A stretch of 64,000 nucleotides of DNA from Microbacterium luticocti DSM 19459 (GTDB lineage: Bacteria > Actinomycetota > Actinomycetes > Actinomycetales > Microbacteriaceae): assembly GCF_000422405.1 (NCBI RefSeq), contig NZ_AULS01000009.1:1-64000 (forward strand), in the 5' to 3' direction. The translations under genes were made by a program, and so were the position numbers. The number at the start of each line of letters is the position of its first letter. Position 1 is the first letter of the stretch. Under the pieces are notes generated by a model. The model was not told the DNA's origin. It worked only from the letters and a program-made list of their open reading frames with translations, and searched no databases. This document shows, piece by piece, positions 56,545 through 64,000 of the stretch.

Positions 56545-57685
56545 AGCCGTCATCGTCGCGGCCGTCCGCAGCCCGATCGGCAAGCGGAACGGTGCGCTCT
56601 CGGGCATGCATCCCGTCGACCTCGGAGCAGACGTGCTGACAGAGCTTGCGCAGCGCGTGGACCTGGACCCGGTCACGATCGACGACGTCGTCTGGGGCTG
56701 TGTCACCACCGTCGGTGAGCAGTCTTCGAATGTCGGTCGACAGAGCGTGCTGGCGGCGGGCTGGCCCGATTCGATCCCGGCAGTGACCATTGACCGGGCG
56801 TGCGGTTCATCCCAGCAGGCGCTCGCGTTCGCCGCCGCCGGGGTGATCGCGGGCCAGTATGACATCGCGGTCGCGGGTGGGGTCGAATCGATGAGCCGCG
56901 TTCCCATGGGGTCGACGCGCGACCGCGGTCCGGGGCAGGCCCGGGGGGACCGGGTCGCGCAGCGCTACCCCGGGGCATCCTTCTCGCAGGGAGAGGCGTC
57001 GGACATGATCGCCGCACGTTGGCATCTGGAGCGGTCGGCGATCGACGAGTACGCGCTGCGCTCGCACAACCTCGCGGCACGTGCCCAAGACGTCGGAGAC
57101 TTCGCCGACGAGATCGTGCCGATCAGCACCGGCGGGCAGAGCGTCGTGGCCGATGAAGGCGTCCGCCGTTCCAGCAGCATGGAAGCCCTCGCGAAGCTGA
57201 CCCCTGTCTTCAGCGACGGCGGGGTGACGACCGCCGGGAACTCCTCCCAGATCTCCGACGCCGCTGCTGCGCTGCTCGTGACCACCGGCGAGATCGCCGC
57301 CCGGAAGGGGTGGAAGCCGCTCGCGCGCGTGCACTCGTCGGCCGTGACCGCCGTGGACCCGGTGCTGATGCTGACCGGGCCCATCTCCGCCACGTACGCG
57401 GTGCTGCGTCGCGCGGGCCTGAGCCTGGGCGAGATCGACACCTTCGAGGTGAACGAGGCGTTCGCCTCGGTCGTGCTGGCATGGCAGGCCGAGACCGGCG
57501 CCGACCTGGACCGCGTCAATCCATCAGGCGGCGCCGTCGCCCTGGGGCATCCCTTGGGCTGCTCGGGTGCGCGACTGGCGGTCTCGCTGGTGCACCGGAT
57601 GCAGCGGGAAGGGCATCGATACGGGCTGCAGGCCATCTGCGAGGCGGGCGGAATGGCCAACGCCATGGTTCTGGAACGACTCTGA
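56534..57685 (+). CDS. Thiolase (acetyl-CoA acyltransferase family)
   Basis: 383 aa from the ATG at 56534. Catalytic Cys is C90 in TIDRACGSSQQALAFA; NEAFAS and the C-terminal GGAVALGHPLGCSGARL carry the His and second Cys. It would cleave a 3-ketoacyl-CoA from side-chain degradation. An ATG at 56513 in the same frame lacks a ribosome-binding site. Followed 14 nt later by the dioxygenase gene. Confidence 0.92.
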   Translation: MQREAVIVAAVRSPIGKRNGALSGMHPVDLGADVLTELAQRVDLDPVTIDDVVWGCVTTVGEQSSNVGRQSVLAAGWPDSIPAVTIDRACGSSQQALAFAAAGVIAGQYDIAVAGGVESMSRVPMGSTRDRGPGQARGDRVAQRYPGASFSQGEASDMIAARWHLERSAIDEYALRSHNLAARAQDVGDFADEIVPISTGGQSVVADEGVRRSSSMEALAKLTPVFSDGGVTTAGNSSQISDAAAALLVTTGEIAARKGWKPLARVHSSAVTAVDPVLMLTGPISATYAVLRRAGLSLGEIDTFEVNEAFASVVLAWQAETGADLDRVNPSGGAVALGHPLGCSGARLAVSLVHRMQREGHRYGLQAICEAGGMANAMVLERL

Positions 57686-57699
57686 CGGAAGGTGACACC

Positions 57700-58584
57700 A
57701 TGAATCGCTGTCTGATCGGACAGATGGGTCATGTCGCACTGCGCTCGAGTGACGCGCAGGCATCCATCGACGTGGCCACCCGGATGCTGGGTCTTCGGGT
57801 CACGGGGGAGGACGCCGGCACGACGTTCCTCTCGGCCAACCGCAACCACCATGAACTCATCTACATCGAGGACGATCGCAACGGTGTCGACCGCTTCGGG
57901 CTGGTCGCCGCCGATGAAGACGCCCTTGACGAAGCACGCCATCGGGTTGCGCAGGCAGGCTTTCCGATCGTTGCGGACGAGCCGATTGAAGCGGGCCTCG
58001 GGCGTGGATTCACGTTCGTGGGCCCCGATGGATTCGTCTTCGAGATCTACCTCGACATGCCGCAGTCGGTCGAGCCCGCACTGGGCTTCGGGCCGGACCG
58101 CTACGGGCACATCAATCTGCATGCCGCCGACATCGTCGGTATGCGCGACTTTCTGGTGGGCGTGCTCGGCTTCATGGTGTCGGACGTCATCGGTGACGGA
58201 GAGCTGTACTTTCTGCGGTGCAATGCCGAGCATCATGGGATCGCGCTCGGCAAGGGCCGTGGTGTGATGCACCATCACGCGTGGCAGGCCCAGAGCATCG
58301 TCGAACTCGGCAAGCTCAACGACCGGCTGGATGCCGCGCGCAGGCGCGCATTGTGGGGGCCGGTGCGTCACGGCGCCGGTCACAACATCGCGACCTACTT
58401 CGCCGAACCTGGTGGCTCGGTCGTCGAACTCTATACAGACATGGAGCACATCTACGACCCTCACCGGCCGGCCAACACCTGGCCGACCGAGGATGGTCGC
58501 TGGTACAACCGTTGGGGCGTGTACATCCCCGCGGAGTTCCGCGACTACGGCATCCCGCCGATCACGGTTGCGCGAGGGTTGTAG
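57700..58584 (+). CDS. Type I extradiol ring-cleavage dioxygenase (VOC superfamily)
   Basis: 294 aa with two VOC modules (about residues 8-120 and 135-250). Iron ligands are expected at H137 (GHINLHAAD), one of H191-H193 (GVMHHHAWQ) and E243 (GGSVVELYTDME), the BphC/catechol 2,3-dioxygenase layout. Opens a catechol ring next to the hydroxyls. GGAAGGTG precedes the ATG. The last 23 bp overlap the convergent CoA-ligase gene. Confidence 0.9.
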   Translation: MNRCLIGQMGHVALRSSDAQASIDVATRMLGLRVTGEDAGTTFLSANRNHHELIYIEDDRNGVDRFGLVAADEDALDEARHRVAQAGFPIVADEPIEAGLGRGFTFVGPDGFVFEIYLDMPQSVEPALGFGPDRYGHINLHAADIVGMRDFLVGVLGFMVSDVIGDGELYFLRCNAEHHGIALGKGRGVMHHHAWQAQSIVELGKLNDRLDAARRRALWGPVRHGAGHNIATYFAEPGGSVVELYTDMEHIYDPHRPANTWPTEDGRWYNRWGVYIPAEFRDYGIPPITVARGL

Positions 58585-60100
58585 CCAGCTGGCGCAGTGC
58601 CTTCTTGTCGGGTTTGCCCAACGGGGTCAGCGGCAGTGTGTCGACCGCGTAGACCCGTTTGGGCGCCTGAACCGACCCGCGTCGCGTCTTGACGAGCTCG
58701 ATGAGTTCCTGGGCCTCCACGTGCTCGCCCGGGGTGACCACGACGAAAGCGACGACCGCTTCGCCCCAGTCGTCGTCGGGCGCGCCCACGACCGAGGCGA
58801 TCTGCACGTGCGGATGCTCGTTGAGCACGTCCTCCACCTCGGAGGCGTACACGTTGAGGCCGCCGGTGACCACCATGTCCTTCTTGCGGTCGACGATGTA
58901 CAGGAAACCGTCCTCATCGAAGCGGCCCAGGTCGCCCGTGTGCAGCCACCCTCCGGCCAGGGTTTCCGCGGTCAGTTCCGGCATGTGGTAGTAGCCGTCC
59001 ATCACGATGGGGCCGCGCACGCAGATCTCGCCCACCTCGTCGGGTGCGGCCTCGCTGCCATCGGGTCCGAAGATGCGGACGTCCGCGCACGCGGTCGGTC
59101 TACCGCAGCTTGCGAGCCGCTCCGTGGTGTGATCCTCCCGGCGCAGGACGGAGATGAGGTTGGGCGCTTCCGACTGCCCGTACAGTTGCATGAACCGTGG
59201 GCCGCAGAGCTCGACGGCTTGGGCGAGCCGTTGTGGTGAGATGCGCGATGCGCCGTACATGATGGTCGTCACGCTGTCGAGATCCACCGGTGAGAACGTC
59301 TCATGATCGAGGATGCGGTACAGCATCGTCGGCACGATGAACGTCGAGGTCACCGCATGGCGGCGCACGGTGTGCAAGAAGCCGTCGGGAGTGAACCTCT
59401 CCATGGTCACGACGGTGCCGCCGCGAAGGAAGATGGGCACCATCATGGCGCCGGCTGCGTGCGACATCGGCGTGCAGGCCAGGAACCGTAGCTCCTCCGG
59501 CCACTCCCACTCGATCGCGCTGTAGAGCGCGTTGGTGACGAACACGCGGTGGGAACGAGCGATGCCCTTGGGAAGGCCGGTGGTGCCGCCCGAGAAGCCC
59601 AGATGACAGATGTCGGTCATCAGCGCCGGATGGGGCCTGCTCAGCCGCAAGCCTGCGGAGTCGCGCAGTGCCGTCGCACGCCCGGCGGGTTCGATCGGGC
59701 AGACCACGCCGTTCCAGCGCTGGGTGATCTGCCGTGCGGTGTCGCAGAAGCGTGGTGTCTCGATGCAGACGACGTCGATCTCACCGAACTCCAGGCATCG
59801 CACGTGGTCCTCCAGCGACGACTCCGGATGCAGTGCGGTGTATCTCGCGCCCTCGAGGATGATCGCGGCGAACGTGATGAACGTCTCGGGGTGGTTGCCG
59901 GCGAGCAGCGCGACACCCATCCCCGGCGTGACACCGGCATCGCGCAGGGCGATTCGCTGTCGCTCGATCAGGCGGCGCACGTCCTGGTACCGCAGGCGAT
60001 CGCTGTCGGCGATGAAGGCGATGCGGTCATCGAAACGCGTCAGGGCCGCATGGATGAGGTCGGCGTAGGTGCGGTCGTCGCTTGCTGCGGGCATCGGCAT
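58562..60100 (-). CDS. AMP-dependent acyl-CoA ligase
   Basis: 512 aa. The ATP motif FSGGTTGLPKGIARSH, LYGQSEAPN, WLHTGDLGRFDED and the catalytic C-terminal Lys in LGKPDKKALRQ are present. It activates an acid with CoA, presumably the substrate of the nearby acyl-CoA dehydrogenases. Two starts are possible: ATG 60100 (AAGGAG 3 nt away) or ATG 60094 (9 nt away, better spacing). Transcribed away from the dehydrogenase genes. Confidence 0.9.
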   Translation of the reverse strand: MPMPAASDDRTYADLIHAALTRFDDRIAFIADSDRLRYQDVRRLIERQRIALRDAGVTPGMGVALLAGNHPETFITFAAIILEGARYTALHPESSLEDHVRCLEFGEIDVVCIETPRFCDTARQITQRWNGVVCPIEPAGRATALRDSAGLRLSRPHPALMTDICHLGFSGGTTGLPKGIARSHRVFVTNALYSAIEWEWPEELRFLACTPMSHAAGAMMVPIFLRGGTVVTMERFTPDGFLHTVRRHAVTSTFIVPTMLYRILDHETFSPVDLDSVTTIMYGASRISPQRLAQAVELCGPRFMQLYGQSEAPNLISVLRREDHTTERLASCGRPTACADVRIFGPDGSEAAPDEVGEICVRGPIVMDGYYHMPELTAETLAGGWLHTGDLGRFDEDGFLYIVDRKKDMVVTGGLNVYASEVEDVLNEHPHVQIASVVGAPDDDWGEAVVAFVVVTPGEHVEAQELIELVKTRRGSVQAPKRVYAVDTLPLTPLGKPDKKALRQLATTLAQP

Positions 60101-60172
60101 GTGCTCCTTGCAAATAATGTACGTTGCGGTAAGAATATAGCAACGAAGTGAAAAAATATTGTTAGGATCATC
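60101..60172. promoter_or_regulatory. Divergent promoter region, CoA ligase / acyl-CoA dehydrogenase
   Basis: A 72-bp AT-rich spacer. On the minus strand TTGCTA and TACATT are spaced 16 bp, ahead of AAGGAG. On the plus strand TATTGT (60157-60162) lies 10 nt before the ATG, with AGGA between. The segment containing TTACCGCAACGTACATT (minus strand) resembles part of the Liv promoter region (TAACGTACTTT), hinting at a shared regulator. Confidence 0.4.
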
Positions 60173-61324
60173 ATGCGTCTCGTTCCCACTCAACTCAGCG
60201 AGGCAGAGCTGGGCCTGCGCGCCGACGTGCGTGCGTTCCTCGACGAGCGGCTCGTTCCGGGCACCTATCGCGTGGGTCTCGGGCTCGCCGGCGACAGCGA
60301 CCCCGCATTCTCGCGCGACCTTGGGGCGCGCGGTTGGCTGGGGATGTCGCTACCGGTCGAGTACGGCGGCGGGGGCCGTTCCGCCGTGGAGCGGCTGATC
60401 GTCGTCGAAGAGCTGTTGGCACGCGGAGCCCCTGTCGGGTACCACTGGATCGCGGACCGACAGTCCGGCCCGAACATCGCGGCTTTCGGCACCGAGGCCC
60501 AGAAGAGCGAGTTCTTGCCCGGTATCGCTCGGGGCGAATTGAGCTTCGCGATCGGCATGAGCGAACCCGATTCCGGATCCGACCTCGCCTCGGTACGCAG
60601 CCGGGCCGAACGCGTGGACGGCGGCTGGCTCGTCAACGGGACGAAGATCTGGACGACCGGTGCGACGCACGCAACCCACATCATCGCCTTGCTGCGCACC
60701 AGTCCGGATCGGCATGAGGGGCTCACGCAGTTCATCATCGATGCCGGCTCGCCCGGGATCACGATCAGCCCGATCGAGTTCATCGATGGGTCAGCCGACT
60801 TCTGTGAAGTGTCGTTCGTCGACGTCTTCGTCCCAGCCGATCGGCTTCTCGGGGCGGAGGGGCGAGGCTGGAGTCAGAACACGGCAGAGCTCGCCCTCGA
60901 GCGCGGCGGCGTGGATCGGTGGATGTCGGTCATGCCGCTGCTGGAGGACTGGGCCCGTCGCCTCGGCGTCGACGGCGACGACGGCCATTCCGCCTTCGCC
61001 CAGCAGGAGATGCTCGGCTCGATCGTGGCCCGAGCATGGTCGTTCCGCCAGATGGCGCTCTCCATCGCGCGAATGGTCGATCACGGGCAGAGCCCTGTTG
61101 CCGAGGCCGCGCTGGTCAAAGAGATGGCCACGCGATTCGAGCAGGAATGCGTTGCACGTATGGCCGCGCACTTCCCCGGCATGCCGCGGCTCCACAGCGA
61201 GGATGCTCGGGAGGCTCTGCTCGCCGAGGCGATTCTCGTCTCGCCCTCATGGACGATCCGCGGCGGGACGAACGAGATCCTGCGCAGCATCATCGGAAAG
61301 GACTTGAAGAATGATCGTGGCTGA
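60173..61324 (+). CDS. Acyl-CoA dehydrogenase, large member of a pair
   Basis: 383 aa. FAIGMSEPDSGSDLASVRSR, GTKIWTTGATHATHIIALLR and the C-terminal PSWTIRGGTNEILRSIIGK are standard family segments. It makes an alpha,beta-unsaturated acyl-CoA. The end overlaps the next acyl-CoA dehydrogenase gene by 14 bp, as in FadE pairs of steroid degradation that form mixed tetramers. Confidence 0.92.
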   Translation: MRLVPTQLSEAELGLRADVRAFLDERLVPGTYRVGLGLAGDSDPAFSRDLGARGWLGMSLPVEYGGGGRSAVERLIVVEELLARGAPVGYHWIADRQSGPNIAAFGTEAQKSEFLPGIARGELSFAIGMSEPDSGSDLASVRSRAERVDGGWLVNGTKIWTTGATHATHIIALLRTSPDRHEGLTQFIIDAGSPGITISPIEFIDGSADFCEVSFVDVFVPADRLLGAEGRGWSQNTAELALERGGVDRWMSVMPLLEDWARRLGVDGDDGHSAFAQQEMLGSIVARAWSFRQMALSIARMVDHGQSPVAEAALVKEMATRFEQECVARMAAHFPGMPRLHSEDAREALLAEAILVSPSWTIRGGTNEILRSIIGKDLKNDRG

Positions 61325-62306
61325 CGCGGACCTGACAGACGCTCTGGACGATGCCTTCTCGGGCACGCCGGACGCGGTGTGGGACCTCACCCGACAGATG
61401 GGCCTGCTGGGAGTCGGGATCGACGAGGCGTGTGGCGGCGCGGGTGGAACGGTCGCCGACCAGGCGGCCATCGCGTTCGCCGTCGGCAAGCACAAGGTGC
61501 GCGCACCGATCGTTGAGACGATTCTGGCCTCGAGCGCACTCGCCGCCTGTGGGCTGGATGTCACGGCGCATCCGCTCGCCTTCTCGCCGGGAGACCGGCG
61601 CGATGACGTACGCGTCGTCGACGGCCACGCGGACGGCCTGTTCCACGACGTGCCGTGGGCCCAGGACGCTGCAGGGTTCGTGGGCGTCGTGACCACGGGG
61701 TCCGAACCGACCATCATCGTCGCTGCGCCAGGCGAGTTCACGGTCGGCACCTCTGGGGCGGACGCCGATCTTGCCGGCCAGCCGATCAGCACTGTGGCGG
61801 TACATCATGCCACCGCGGTGAACACCGACTGGCCGGCGCGCTTGAGTCACTCTCTGCTGCGCTCCGCACAGATCGCTGGCGCGCTCGAAGCCATCGCCGC
61901 GCTGACTCACCGCTACACCCGTGAGCGCACACAGTTCGGCAAGCCCATCGCCGCTTTCCAGGCGGTCACACAGCACCTGGTCACCGTGGAACAGGCCGCC
62001 GTCGCCACCCGCATCGCCGTCGAGCGAGCTGCCGGACTCGCGTCCGCCGGCGGCCACCGCGGTGCCACATTCGAGATCGGCGCCACCCATCTCGTCGTCG
62101 ATCATCATGCCGCTCTCGCGCTGGCCGCGGCCCACCAGGCCCATGGTGCGATCGGCATGACCATGGAGTACCCGCTCGCCCACTATGCGCGACTCATCCA
62201 CTCCTGGCGGGCTCTCACCCGTGGCCACTCCGTTTCGGCACAGCACATCGGTTGGGACGCCGTCGGACATGTCGCCCGCCTCATCGCACGGGAGGGTGGA
62301 CGATGA
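61311..62306 (+). CDS. Acyl-CoA dehydrogenase, small member of a pair
   Basis: 331 aa, shorter than the usual 380. The N-terminal region is reduced, while the C-terminal helical domain keeps RERTQFGKPIAAFQAVTQHL and the HGAIGMTMEYPLAHYARL segment with the likely catalytic Glu. Size and partner suggest one subunit of a heteromeric enzyme. It overlaps the hydratase gene by 4 bp. Confidence 0.88.
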   Translation: MIVADADLTDALDDAFSGTPDAVWDLTRQMGLLGVGIDEACGGAGGTVADQAAIAFAVGKHKVRAPIVETILASSALAACGLDVTAHPLAFSPGDRRDDVRVVDGHADGLFHDVPWAQDAAGFVGVVTTGSEPTIIVAAPGEFTVGTSGADADLAGQPISTVAVHHATAVNTDWPARLSHSLLRSAQIAGALEAIAALTHRYTRERTQFGKPIAAFQAVTQHLVTVEQAAVATRIAVERAAGLASAGGHRGATFEIGATHLVVDHHAALALAAAHQAHGAIGMTMEYPLAHYARLIHSWRALTRGHSVSAQHIGWDAVGHVARLIAREGGR

Positions 62307-63070
62307 GCCCCGCCATCACGACGTTCCGTCGCGGACATGTCGCCGTCGTCGAGATGGATGTGCCACCGGCCAACTTCGTCGATCCGGCGACGCTCGAAGA
62401 TCTCGCGCAGACGCTGGTCGAGCTGAGCACGGATGGGGCGGTACGGGCGATCGTGCTGCACAGTGGCGGCAAGCACTTCTGTGCAGGGGTGGATTTCGCG
62501 GCAGAGGGTTTGGGTGCCGAGCGGGTGGCGGGCGCGAGGGCGTTCTACGGTCAGGCGAAGAGGATCTTCGACATCCCTGTGCCGCTTGTCGCTGCGGTCA
62601 GAGGTGCCGCGGTGGGAGGGGGACTGGGGCTGGCCTGCGCCGCCGACTTCCGGGTCGTCGCCGAGAACGCACGGCTGCACGCGAACTTCGCCGCGCTGGG
62701 TTTCCACCCGGGCTTCGCGCTGAGCGTCACGCTTCCTCACATCGTCGGTGCGCAGCACGGCGCGGAACTCCTCCTGGCGGCAGAACGCATCGATGGTCGG
62801 CGCGCGTACGTTCTCGGCCTGGCCGACCGTGTGGTCGCCGAAGACGACGTGCTGGATGAGGCGATCGCGTTCGCGGCGGCCATCGCCGCGCAGGCTCCAC
62901 TGGCGGTACGGGCGATCAAGGCCACGTTGCGCGCACGGATCCGCGACGAGCTGGCATCGGTTCTCGAGCATGAGCTCCAGCAGCAGGCTCTGCTCTGGCA
63001 GACCGAGGACAGCAAGATCGGCATCGCGGCGAGCATCGCTCGCGAGACGCCGGCATTCCTCGGGCGGTGA
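62303..63070 (+). CDS. Enoyl-CoA hydratase/isomerase family protein
   Basis: 255 aa from the ATG at 62303. The crotonase fold is seen in GKHFCAGVDFAAEG and the oxyanion-hole segment AVRGAAVGGGLGLACAADFR. It should add water to the product of the dehydrogenase pair. Last gene of the catabolic island; coaA starts 78 bp later. Confidence 0.92.
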   Translation: MSPAITTFRRGHVAVVEMDVPPANFVDPATLEDLAQTLVELSTDGAVRAIVLHSGGKHFCAGVDFAAEGLGAERVAGARAFYGQAKRIFDIPVPLVAAVRGAAVGGGLGLACAADFRVVAENARLHANFAALGFHPGFALSVTLPHIVGAQHGAELLLAAERIDGRRAYVLGLADRVVAEDDVLDEAIAFAAAIAAQAPLAVRAIKATLRARIRDELASVLEHELQQQALLWQTEDSKIGIAASIARETPAFLGR

Positions 63071-63135
63071 ACCGGTCCGGCCTGATCCGTCTCCACCGCC
63101 GAGAACCCGGCGCGGGCACGAAAGCCGCGGACCGC

Positions 63136-63141
63136 TACGAT
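63136..63141 (+). promoter_or_regulatory. Probable -10 box of coaA, leaderless
   Basis: TACGAT is followed by seven bases and the ATG at 63149. No Shine-Dalgarno site is present, which supports a leaderless transcript and this start over in-frame ATGs at 63140 and 63161. Confidence 0.45.
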
Positions 63142-63148
63142 GATCGCG

Positions 63149-64000
63149 ATGCCTCCCGAGATGAGCACCGACACCGAGGCGCCGGAGCTGTACCGCCAGA
63201 TCCCGCGCGCCGAATGGGCGCGCCTGGCGGCGGGGATGGCCCAGCCCCTGACCGAGACCGAGGTCGTGCAGATCCGCGGGCTCGGCGACCGACTCGACCT
63301 GGCCGAGGTGCGCGACGTCTACCTTCCGCTGAGCCGCCTGCTGAGCCTGTACGCCACGGCCACCAAGCGGCTCGGCGCCGACACCGCGCACTTTCTGCAG
63401 GACGACGACTCGACCACCCCGTTCGTCGTGGGCGTGGCCGGATCGGTCGCGGTCGGCAAGTCCACCATCGCGCGCCTGCTGCGCGAGCTGATGAGCCGAT
63501 GGTCCGACACGCCGCGCGTCGAGCTGGTCACCACCGACGGCTTTCTCTATCCGAACGCCGAACTCGAACGGCGCGGCCTCATGGACCGCAAGGGCTTTCC
63601 CGAGTCCTACGACCGCCGCGCCCTCGTCGACTTCCTCATCGACATCAAGAGCGGCGCCGCCGAGGCGCGTGCCCCGTTCTACTCGCACATGCGCTACGAC
63701 ATCGTGCCCGACGCGCGCGTGACCGTGCGCCGCCCCGACGTGCTCATCGTCGAGGGGCTCAACGTGCTGCAGCCGCCGCCCACCCCCAACGACGTCGCGG
63801 TCAGCGACCTGTTCGACTTCTCGATCTATGTCGACGCGGATGCCGCGCACATCGAGCGCTGGTACGTCGACCGCTTTCTCGCCCTGCGTCATGGCGCGTT
63901 CAGCAACCCGAACTCGTTCTTCAAGGTCTTCGCCGACATCAGCGACGACGAAGCCGTCGCCCGCGCGCTGCGGTTCTGGAACGAGATCAACCTGCCCAAC
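63149..64000 (+). CDS. coaA: Pantothenate kinase type I, 3' end outside window
   Basis: 284 codons are visible; about 30 residues are missing at the C-terminus. PFVVGVAGSVAVGKSTIARL is the P-loop near residue 95; VELVTTDGFLYPNAELERRG, KGFPESYDRRALVDFL and FYSHMRYDIVPD are family signatures. It makes 4'-phosphopantothenate, the first step of CoA synthesis. In Streptomyces coaA lies close to glmM; here 17 kb intervene. Confidence 0.95.
   Translation, partial: MPPEMSTDTEAPELYRQIPRAEWARLAAGMAQPLTETEVVQIRGLGDRLDLAEVRDVYLPLSRLLSLYATATKRLGADTAHFLQDDDSTTPFVVGVAGSVAVGKSTIARLLRELMSRWSDTPRVELVTTDGFLYPNAELERRGLMDRKGFPESYDRRALVDFLIDIKSGAAEARAPFYSHMRYDIVPDARVTVRRPDVLIVEGLNVLQPPPTPNDVAVSDLFDFSIYVDADAAHIERWYVDRFLALRHGAFSNPNSFFKVFADISDDEAVARALRFWNEINLPN

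Noticed and set aside
62183..63892. 569-codon minus-strand open frame over the hydratase and coaA
   Set aside because: It spans two well-supported plus-strand genes and their gap; no recognisable domain.

Overview
The window is high-GC DNA from an actinobacterium, most likely a Microbacterium-like member of the Microbacteriaceae. The support is the actinobacterial order of the ribosomal super-operon, Ala/Lys/Glu-rich tails on several ribosomal proteins, many GTG/TTG starts, promoters of the type TTGNNN-N17-TAGACT, and genes with a -10 box only 6-9 bases before the start codon. Genus is an inference from gene order and sequence style; no database was searched.

Layout. 1-1846: the 3' part of a 23S rRNA, then 5S rRNA and a strong terminator. 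2187-18986: S10-spc-alpha ribosomal super-operon (rpsJ to rplO; secY-adk-map; a DsbA-like protein; infA-rpmJ-rpsM-rpsK-rpoA-rplQ). rpsN (S14) and rpsD (S4) are not in it. 19007-23363: a polar-amino-acid-type ABC importer translationally coupled to a metallo-beta-lactamase-fold hydrolase, with a divergent IclR regulator and a double operator. 23381-25554: a 24-25 bp minisatellite and an OafA-type acyltransferase. 25680: truA. 26503-27600: three copies of an 86-bp palindromic repeat around a small membrane-anchored protein gene.

27751-41453: a high-mannose N-glycan utilisation locus. A secreted EndoH-like GH18 enzyme would release the glycan. A carbohydrate importer (binding protein plus two permeases, no local ATPase) would import it. 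Cytoplasmic GH92 and GH38 alpha-mannosidases and a GH5-type beta-mannosidase candidate would dismantle it. A LacI regulator lies inside the locus, and a shared 14-bp operator-like site occurs in both divergent promoter regions. 41500-43190: IS30 remnant, VanZ-like protein, EEP-family phosphoesterase and a small membrane protein. 43399-45727: rplM-rpsI-glmM. 45787-48230: a fourth palindromic repeat, a Ppx/GppA phosphatase and an FAD amine oxidase.

48497-63070: a catabolic island with a Liv-type importer, FCD-GntR regulator, FAH-family hydrolase, FAD aromatic hydroxylase, thiolase, extradiol dioxygenase, CoA ligase, two adjacent acyl-CoA dehydrogenases and an enoyl-CoA hydratase. It probably degrades an aromatic compound carrying an acyl side chain; the substrate cannot be read from the sequence. 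coaA begins at 63149 and runs off the end.

Overall the conserved series rplQ-truA-rplM-rpsI-glmM-coaA is present in order but is opened at three joints by accessory metabolic blocks. The 86-bp palindromic repeats lie at two of these joints.
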